Assembly (NCBI RefSeq): GCF_016545825.1
Contig: NC_052622.1
Coordinates: 14,736,120-14,800,119, forward strand
Length of the DNA: 64,000 nucleotides
Direction: 5' to 3'
DNA from: Eucalyptus grandis
Taxonomy: Eukaryota > Streptophyta > Magnoliopsida > Myrtales > Myrtaceae
The notes below the pieces were generated by a model. The model had not been told where the DNA came from, did no database searches, and saw nothing but the letters and a program-made list of their open reading frames with translations. A program made the position numbers and the translations under genes. The number at the start of each line of letters is the position of its first letter. Position 1 is the first letter of the stretch. Below are positions 57,069 to 64,000 of the stretch, in pieces.

Positions 57069-57602
57069 ATGATGAGGAAATTCGTGACGAGATACTGGGT
57101 CGATTTTGCAAGCGCCGGCGTCCGTGGTGGTGATGATGGGTCGGGTCTCCTGTTGCTTAAGGCCGGAGTGATCTTCGTGGCGTGCTTGATGCTCGCATCC
57201 GTCATCATGTTTTCCTGCGCCGACGAAGGCAGCAACTCATCCCGCTCTAGCCATAAAAGAAAAAAGAGAGATGCCGAAGGCGGAGGTGGAGACGGAGGCG
57301 ATGACGGTGGTGGCGATGATGGCGGCGACGGAGATGGAGGCAATGATGGTGGTGGTGGCGGTGGCGGCGGAGGTGATGGCGGCGGCGGCGGCCATCATGG
57401 AGGTCACCATGGAGGCCATCAGGGAGGCCCCCACCTCGGAGGTCACCATGGAGGCCACCAACATGTCCACCACCACGCAGCCCACCACGCAGCCCACCAT
57501 GGAGGCCACCACCACGTCCACCACCACGTCCACCACGACGCAGCCCACCATGCAGCCCACCATGCAGTTCACCACGCAGGCCACGTAGGCCACCATCATT
57601 GA
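57069..57602 (+). CDS. C0: intact His/Gly-rich single-pass membrane protein
   Basis: 177 residues from the first of two adjacent ATGs (MMRKFVTRYWVDFAS). GGDDGSG at 20-26, LLLLKA and a hydrophobic segment to about residue 50 (FSC). A basic stretch (SSHKRKKRD) follows. Then an acidic Gly/Asp region (GGGGDGGDDGGGDDGGDGDG) at about 72-110, and a His-rich tail of HHGGHHGGHQGG, HHAAHHAAHH and HVHHHVHH to the C-terminus HVGHHH. The basic residues suggest a cytoplasmic tail. The His density suggests metal binding; neither is proven. It has no C-terminal Cys, unlike B1; the Gly-rich frame after the stop (57603-57688) may be the lost end. A C-only insertion lies 600 bp upstream, otherwise the promoter region is conserved. 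Confidence 0.75.
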   Translation: MMRKFVTRYWVDFASAGVRGGDDGSGLLLLKAGVIFVACLMLASVIMFSCADEGSNSSRSSHKRKKRDAEGGGGDGGDDGGGDDGGDGDGGNDGGGGGGGGGDGGGGGHHGGHHGGHQGGPHLGGHHGGHQHVHHHAAHHAAHHGGHHHVHHHVHHDAAHHAAHHAVHHAGHVGHHH

Positions 57603-57686
57603 GGCCATCGTGGAGGCAGTGGTCATGTTGATGGAGGTGTTCGTGGCGAAGGCGGCGTCAGCAGCAGTGGCGATGGCAAGGACACT

Positions 57687-57688
<2 letters not shown>

Positions 57689-57759
<71 letters not shown>

Positions 57760-57765
57760 TTTTTT
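57689..57765. repeat. AT microsatellite and T-run after C0
   Basis: (AT)27 at 57689-57742 followed by about 23 T. It replaces the start of the conserved 3' flank; 'ttcaataaatcgtgatgc' resumes at about 57810. Confidence 0.95.
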
Positions 57766-58042
57766 CTGGCACGAAAGTTATAGTAGAATTTAAAAGATAG
57801 TTTAGTTTCAATAAATCGTGATGCAATAACAAGGTCCAGATGAAATTGGATGGGCCAAAAACCTTGAGGCAAGATATTTGCCACTCTCGTTCGATGTGTT
57901 TTGTCATGCTATTAAAGCCTTCAATGGTTTCTCGACCGTAAAGTAGCATTTGCCGGAACTCCTTATCTTTTAGTTTGGTGAGCCTCGGCCACTCGATGAG
58001 AGAGAAGCTTTGATCGAGCAGGATGGGAGGGACTACGGTGTA
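57766..58042. other. 3' flank of C0
   Basis: 57880-58037 matches the flank of A2 and B2 ('gccactctcgtt', 'aaagccttca', 'gagagagaagctt', 'gggactacggtg') rather than of A1, so part of the unit order has been lost in block C. It ends at the GTGTA target of copia-3. Confidence 0.5.
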
Positions 58043-58555
58043 TGTTGGAACCAAAAGGATTTGGAGGAGAGAGTACACACACAAAGAGAGATTATATTAC
58101 ACAATATGCCTTTGTAAAGGCTTAAGAGAGTACACACACTAACTTTGCTAAGCTTAAAACTCTCTCTAAAATCTCACTTTCTCTCACTTTTACAGACACT
58201 CTCACACACTAAGTAGACTAACATAACCCTATATTTATAAGCATCTTCACCACCATTATCTTCAACATGCAAGAGTTGAAGTTGAACTTTTCTTCTTGAC
58301 CAAGGAGTCAACAATTGTGGGCTGAAACTTTTCCTTCACGTTCAAGTTTACAAAGTTGAAGCTTTCTTCCTACTCTTGAAGACTTCAGCAACAAGTACCA
58401 CTTGTAGCTTCTTCAAGAATTCTCTCCTTTGCAGCCCACTTTTCTTTGGCTTTTTACAAATCGACTAACTCTTGCTTTCACACACTTAGCCAAAAAATAA
58501 TTAAAAGACAAATAAGCTAATCAAAACACAAAAACAACTTTACTATTTTCTAACA
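58043..58555 (-). repeat. Copia-3 3' LTR
   Basis: 513 bp, roughly 98% identical by eye to the 5' LTR at 62596-63107. Confidence 0.95.
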
Positions 58556-58565
58556 GCCTCCCTTA
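58556..58565 (-). other. Copia-3 polypurine tract
   Basis: The minus strand reads TAAGGGAGGC directly before the 3' LTR. Confidence 0.8.
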
Positions 58566-59171
58566 AAATTGATTTTGAAAAACAATGACACCAAGCATTG
58601 TCTTCAATTTCTCGAACAAGTCCGCCTTCAATGGTTTTGTCAAAATATCTGCAATCTGGTCTTTGGATTTACAGAAATCAAGTTCAATCTCACCTTCTTT
58701 AATCAGCTCACGAATATAATGATACTTGATGTCGATATGTTTGCTCTTGCCATGAAATACGGGATTCTTGGCCAATGCAATCGCTGACTTGTTATCACAC
58801 ATCAATTTAGTAGGACCTTTTTGTTCATGCATAAGCTCAAAAAGCATCCTTCGAAGCCACATCGCCTGACATGCTGCTGAAGATACTGCAATGTATTCTG
58901 CTTCAGCTGTTGAGAGTGCAATAACTTGTTGTTTCTTTGATGACCAAGAAATTATTCCTGATCCAAGAAAGAACACATATCTGGAAGTGCTCTTCCGTGT
59001 TTCAGTATCACCTACCCAATCACTGTCTGTATACCCCACTAAACTGAAATTGTCAGTGTATGTATAAAAAATTCCATGATCACGAGTTCCACTGACATAC
59101 CTTAAAATTCTTTTTGCCGCTTGCAAATGTGATTGGTATGGTTTCTCCATAAACCGACTAATAATTCCCAC
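58563..59171 (-). pseudogene. Copia-3 RNase H segment
   Basis: About 200 open codons to the end of pol (VIVFQNQF). It has TDSDWVGD and STAEAEYIAV with the catalytic acidic residues, then CDNKSAIALAKNP and the HIDIKYHYIRE end region. Frame breaks near 59172-59270 separate it from reverse transcriptase. Confidence 0.85.
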
Positions 59172-59269
59172 GCCATAAGTTATATCGGCCTAGTGGTAGC
59201 CAAATATCTTAAACGCCAACAATACTTTTGAAATAAGTGGATTTACCAATTCACCGGTTCCTTCTTTCT

Positions 59270-60236
59270 TCAACTCCAACCGTTCCCTACGGGAGTTCGA
59301 ATTGATTTGAGCGTTTCCATATTGAATCGCTTCAAAATATCATTAGCATACTTCTGTTGTGAAACAAATATGCCTTCATTTGTCTGCTTCACTTCAAGGC
59401 CCAAAAAATAGGACATTAATCCCAAATCTGTCATCTCAAATTGACTTGTCATGGCCTCCCTAAATTCAGCAAACATCTTCTCACAGCTTCCTGTAAATAT
59501 CAAATCATCAACATAAAGGCAAACAATTATAATATCATCATTAGTATTTGATTTGATATATAGTGTATGCTCATAAGGGCACTTTTGAAAGCCATGCTCC
59601 AATAGGTAAGTATCAATCCTCGTGTACCAAGCTCGAGGTGCCTGTTTTAGCCCATACAACGCTTTCTTCAGTTTATAAACTTGATTTTCACGCCCTTTCT
59701 TCACATAACCTTGTGGTTGCTCCACATATACTTCCTCATCGAGAAAACCATTAAGGAAATGCCGATTTCACATCCATTTGATGGATTTTCCAACGGTTCT
59801 GAGCTGCAAGTGCCAAGATCATCCGAATGGTATCCATTCGAGCCACTGGTGCAAACACTTCAAAATAATCAATACCTGGCTTTTGCTTGTAGCCTTTCAC
59901 CACCAGTCTAGCTTTGTAACGGTCCACCTGATCGTTGGGTTTGTACTTCGTTTTGTACACCCACTTGACACCTATAGGCTTCTTACCAGGTGGTAAAGAA
60001 GTTAGCACCCACGTGTCATTCTTTTCAATGGAGTGGATTTCTTCATCCATTGCTTGGTTCCACTTCTCATCTGCTGTTGCATCATCATAGGATATGGGGT
60101 CACATTCGGTAAATAAACAAAAGTTTACCATTGTTTCATCAGTGATTTCGTCACCGTCATTATGATCAACTCTTGTGACCACATATTCCTTGAATTTTAC
60201 TGGCGTCTTCTGCAGTCGTTGTGAACGACGAATCAA
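59270..60236 (-). pseudogene. Copia-3 reverse transcriptase segment
   Basis: Two open stretches (60236-59751 and 59725-59270) split by a frameshift near 59745. The first has KARLVVKGYKQKPGIDYFEV and IHQMDVKSAF; the second has LYGLKQAPRAWY and the catalytic YVDD. It ends at the TAG-side break before RNase H. Confidence 0.85.
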
Positions 60237-61157
60237 TGGTTCTACGGTCGTTGTGGTGAGGAGGATGAACTACCAGTGAAAGTGATGGATCTTCAATTGA
60301 AGATTCTTCGGTCTCCCTCACCAATGGTTCATCTTCCATAGGAATTTTTTTATGGTCAGCCTTTTGATTCCAGTCCCAGGCTTCATCTTCAAAAAATTGG
60401 ACATCCCTGCTAATAATTACCTTCTCCGTGACAGGATTATATAGCTTATAACCCTTAGTCACATTACTATATCCAATGAAAATGCACTTCTCGCTTTTAT
60501 CATCCAACTTTTTTCTTCGTTCGTCTGGTATATGGGGATATGCTACGCACCCAAATACCCGTAGGAACGAAACATCTGGCTTGTTGCCGCTCCAAGCCTC
60601 TTCTGGAGTTCTTCCAAGAACACTCCTTGTTGGACACCTATTCAACACAAATACAGCACAAGCAACAGCTTCTGCCCAAAACTTCTTCGGTAATGCTTTA
60701 GCCTTTAGCATACTTCTTGCCATTTCAAAAATTGTTCTATTCTTTCTTTCTGCTATACCGTTTTGCTGAGGAGTATAGCTAGCTGTCAACTGACGTTTCA
60801 CTCCATGAATTTTACAATAATTGTCAAATTCATTGGAAGTAAACTCTCCACCTCTGTCCGATCTCAATGTCTTTAAATTAAAGCCACTCTGTTTCTCAAC
60901 ATAGACTTTGAATTCTTTAAATTTGCCAAAAGCTTCGGACTTTTCTCAAAAAATAAGCCCATGTTTTTCTAGTAAAATCATCGACAAAAATTAGCGTGTA
61001 CCTTTTTGTCCAAATGATTCCACCTCAACAGGGCCACGAATATCTGTATGTACCAACTCCGAGGGTTGCTTGGCTCTTCTAGCTCTCCCAATTGGAAAAG
61101 ATTTCCGATGTTGCTTTCCAACGAGACATCCTTCACATGAGCGGTCCGGAGCGTTGA
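60166..61157 (-). pseudogene. Copia-3 integrase segment
   Basis: 60867-60166 is open and contains RSDRGGEFTSNEF, QQNGIAERKNRT and FWAEAVACAVFVLNR, followed by the TNT1-type HISRDVQFF region. The first catalytic Asp region (61060-60980, VHTDIRGP) lies in other frames because of frameshifts and a stop near 60880-60960. Confidence 0.8.
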
Positions 61158-61800
61158 TCAAGGGCATGCCGTCACCATCTTTTTATGGACTAGTAATTTA
61201 AGTCCACGAAAATTTAGATGACCGAACCAAAGATGCCAAAGCCACTTGCTATCTTTTGTCGTTGCTTGAAAACTCAATAGAGTCTTCGTCTGAAGGGATA
61301 GAGGAAACATCCGGTTCTTCGTCATTTGTGTCGTCGTAATCAACTTATTGTTTGCGCCTCTAATGGTGCACACACCATTTTCAATGTTAACTTTGTGGCC
61401 TTTTCGGATAGTTGCCCAACACTTAACAAATTCCAAAAGAGTCCCGGCACAAAGTAAACGTCTGCAATAGTAACATTAGTACCATCTTTTGAGTTGATAT
61501 CAATGTTACCTTTGCCCATCACGAGAATTTTGGATTTATTCCCGAAGTTGACTTCACCACGAACCATTTCATCTAACTTCGAAAATAGCTCCTTTTGACC
61601 ACACATGTGATTGCTGCACCCGGTATCAAGGTACCAAATTTTTGTGTCCATGGTACTTGAGTCATCCATTTGGCATGCTAACACCACGCCTTCATTTGCA
61701 TTGACAGCATGCACATATTCTGGCTGCTCTTGCCCCCTGTTTGCTCGACATTCGGATTTGTAATGTCCGAATTTGTTATAGTTAAAACACTTGACTTTTT
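61158..61800 (-). pseudogene. Copia-3 zinc knuckle, protease and pre-integrase
   Basis: It follows a nonsense TAA at about 61798-61800. The knuckle reads CFNYNKFGHYKSEC, so the second Cys is Tyr. The protease motif is WYLDTGCSNHMCG. A frameshift near 61430 leads to the WHLWFGHLNFRG pre-integrase region. Confidence 0.8.
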
Positions 61801-62576
61801 ATTTGTCACGTGTTTGATATCTTTTAGTGGAATTCAGATTTCCACCTCTACCTCGGGCACCACCACGACCTCCACGACCTCGGCCACCATGATGACCTCC
61901 TCGATTTGATTGAGTGACCCGACTGCAGTGCTTGCTCGAATTCGAACTGATAGACTTCTGGTTCATTCTTTGCTCATGCGAACATAATGAACCCATCAAC
62001 CTCTCCAACGTCATGGTTGATATATCTTGGCCTTCTTCGATCGCCGCAACCACGTAGTCAAATCTTTCAGTCAAAGACCTCAAGATTTTTTTTACGACTC
62101 GTACATCTTGGAGCTCTTCACCATTAACCCTCAATTGGTTAACGATGGTTTGTACACGATCAAAGTAAGCCGAGATAGATTCAGAGTCATTCATGTGTAA
62201 AGACTCAAAATCTCCTCGAAGTGTTTGGAGCCGCACCCGCCTGACACGATCATCACCTTTGTAGGATTTTTGCAATATATCCCACGCTTCTTTCGCTGTC
62301 TCACCACTCGATATTTTTTCAAATATCGTCTCCTCCACGGCTTGAAAGATCGCATATAATGCTTTCTGATCTTTCTTTCGAGATTCCACCAACGCTTCTT
62401 TCTCCTCTTTCCTCAAAGCATTGAATTCTTCAGCATCAGCTACTTCGGTGTAGCCGTTCTCCACTGGTTCCACAAGTCTTAGGACTTGAATAGAACCTTC
62501 ATCCGGACGAACCGGTTGTTGTAATTTTTCCGTTCAACTTTGGAAGTTGCATCTGAACGGAGCTAGTGGATGCCAT
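61799..62576 (-). pseudogene. Copia-3 gag
   Basis: ATG at 62576 (MASTSSVQMQLPKLNGK), 20 bp inside the LTR. A one-base loss in an A-run near 62520 shifts the frame, and a TAA replaces a Gln codon near 62480. From 62473 the frame is open for 224 codons. It shows the gag core (EAWDILQKSYKGDDRVRRV, LQTLRGDFESLHM, SISAYFDRV) and a Gly/Arg-rich end (GGHHGGRGRGGRGG). Confidence 0.85.
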
Positions 62577-62580
62577 GGCT

Positions 62581-62593
62581 AGCTCTGATACCA
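62581..62593 (-). other. Copia-3 primer-binding site
   Basis: The minus strand reads TGGTATCAGAGCT, two bases inside the 5' LTR. Confidence 0.9.
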
Positions 62594-62595
62594 AT

Positions 62596-63107
62596 TGTTG
62601 GAACCAAAAGGATTTGGAGGGAGAGAGTACACACACAAAAAGAGATTATATTACACAATATGCCTTTGTAAAGGCTTAAGAGAGTACACACACTAACTTT
62701 GCTAAGCTTAAAACTCTCTCTAAAATCTCACTTTCTCTCACTTTTACGACACTCTCACACACTAAGTAGACTAACATAACCCTATATTTATAAGCATCTT
62801 CACCACCATTATCTTCAACATGCAAGAGTTGAAGTTGAACTTTTCTTCTTGGCCAAGGAGTCAACAATTGTGGGCTGAAACTTTTCCTTCACGTTCAAGT
62901 TTACAAAGTTGAAGCTTTCTTCCTACTCTTGAAGACTTCAGCAACAAGTACCACTTGTAGCTTCTTCAAGAATTCTCTCCTTTGCAGCCCACTTTTCTTT
63001 GGCTTTTTACAAACCGACTAACTCTTGCTTTCACACACTTAGCCAAAAATAATTAAAAGACAAATAAGCTACTCAAAACACAAAAGCAATTTTACTATTT
63101 TCTAACA
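62596..63107 (-). repeat. Copia-3 5' LTR
   Basis: 512 bp, TG...CA, flanked on the right by GTGTA. Confidence 0.95.
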
Positions 63108-63112
63108 GTGTA

Positions 63113-63420
63113 AAGCTCGCCATAAATTCGAACTTCACATTCCAAATTACAATCCAAGACTCTCATAAATCTAGGAGGAACTTGTGAATGGAGTCCTAAA
63201 CTTGTCCAGTTGACCGAAAGTTTCAAAGAAATTAGTAGCTTACCAACGTGTTAGTAGGTTCTCACAAAGGAAAGAATTTGCACCGAAGGTAAAACCAAAG
63301 TTGGTAACCTTTATTTCGACAGTAAGCTACTAGCTCACTTTGGAAATAGGTAATTTACCATTGTAGGACCGCTATTTGAGGAATTTATCAACACCAAATT
63401 CAAATCGGAGAGGGAGTCGG
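63113..63420. other. Continuation of the duplicated flank after copia-3
   Basis: The first 130 bp matches 9700-9800 ('ccaagactctcataaa', 'gtccagttgaccg'). The AT-rich array type follows in degenerate form. No gene was seen. Confidence 0.45.
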
Positions 63421-64000
63421 TGAGAGCTTGAGGGAGAACGGGAGGAGTTCTCCAGCGGATCGACCATGCCCGAACCCTCTCCGACGACCTGTAGTCGACG
63501 CCCGCGATCACACGATCTTTCGCTCCCAAATCTCCGCGTTGCCGGTGAGTTTCTTTACTTGGTTTGAACCAGCCTTGCCTAAGGATCCCGGCTCAAAGAT
63601 ACCAAGGCGGCATACCATAGCCCGATTTGTCATGAGCTGGCCCACTTGCTGTCGTCTCCGAGTCGGGTAGGGAACTCCGCGATTTGACGGTTGTTTTCGT
63701 GAATCTATGTTATTCCGCGTTGTTTTGATCGAAGCAAAGCCAAGACTTGGTTTCCTTAAGCCCATACGCATGCTGGGTTTGAGCTGGGTGGTGTTCTTGA
63801 TTTCGGTTGTCTCGTGATGATTTCTTTTAAGTCCAAACTTGAGTTTGGGCTCTACAAGCGGTCAATATTTTCCTCTCAAGCTGTGCTCGCCAGCTGTTTA
63901 CTGAAATGTGTAAACCGATGTCGTGAGCATCTCTCTCTTATTCTGGCTAACGTAACAGTAAGTCCAAGCATAGCATGTTCTGTTCTATATAATGTTCGTT
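63421..64000 (+). other. Possible start of an unidentified gene
   Basis: Composition changes to more GC-rich and coding-like at 63421-63544. A consensus splice donor (CCG then GTGAGT) is at 63544-63550, and a T-rich intron-like stretch follows. No protein similarity is recognisable in any frame, and the region runs off the window. Confidence 0.2.

Larger units (their letters stand above)
58043..63107 (-). mobile_element. Copia-3: TNT1-like Ty1/copia retrotransposon, minus strand
   Basis: 5065 bp with perfect GTGTA duplications (58038-58042 and 63108-63112). LTRs of 513 and 512 bp start TGTTGGAACC and end TTTCTAACA, with about ten differences. Primer site and polypurine tract are intact. The coding region is in several frames with frameshifts and nonsense codons. 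The protease motif DTGCSNHMC and ISRDVQFFEDEAWDW are typical of TNT1/Tork elements. Confidence 0.95.

Noticed and set aside
57237..57884. 215-codon minus-strand ORF across C0
   Set aside because: Antisense shadow of the His/Gly repeats and the AT microsatellite. Similar shadows (Met/Ala/Ser/Thr-rich) occur opposite A3, B1 and B3.

Overview
This is nuclear DNA of a flowering plant, most likely a woody eudicot; I cannot fix the genus. The evidence is three Ty1/copia retrotransposons with the plant-type primer-binding site for initiator tRNA-Met, several small DNA transposons, AT-rich intergenic DNA, and no prokaryotic features. Most of the window is repeats. The host genes are a tandem family of small proteins I do not recognise. 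Each has about 25 N-terminal residues with a GDDG motif, one hydrophobic segment ending FSC, a basic stretch, and then a tail rich in Gly and His, or Gly and Cys.

The window is a roughly 20 kb block (A) present nearly twice (B), plus the start of a third copy (C). Members are named by block and order. A: A0 (2107, deleted), A1 (2480), A2 (8496, start lost, tail split off by a MITE), A3 (14005, tail frameshift), A4 (18876, tail only). B: B0 (22434, split by a copia element), B1 (29293, intact), B2 (37137, a 47-residue membrane-only ORF with split tail), B3 (45934, split by a second copia element). C: C0 (57069, intact). B1 and C0 are the best candidates for working genes. A0 and B0 occupy equivalent positions, as do A1/B1, A2/B2 and A3/B3. 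B lacks an A4 unit.

Transposons, left to right: the 3' part of a long LTR (1-1862); a Harbinger-like element with a GC-rich core (3691-4774); a MITE inside A2 and B2; a foldback element (19759-20229); copia-1 (22599-28110, + strand, identical 215-bp LTRs, broken pol); two elements within a B-only 3.1 kb segment; a 3283-bp solo LTR (41022-44304); copia-2 (about 46319-51956, - strand, 1014-codon open pol); copia-3 (58043-63107, - strand, TNT1-like, degraded). Because the block is duplicated, several insertions have a matching empty site in the window, so target duplications and relative ages can be read directly.

Other repeated host sequence includes a short ORF about 860 bp upstream of A3, B0 and B3, a 9-bp-arm inverted repeat about 400 bp upstream of four members, degenerate AT-rich arrays downstream of the genes, and a 190-bp block present four times. 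The last 900 bp continues the duplicated flank and may reach the first exon of another gene, which I could not identify.
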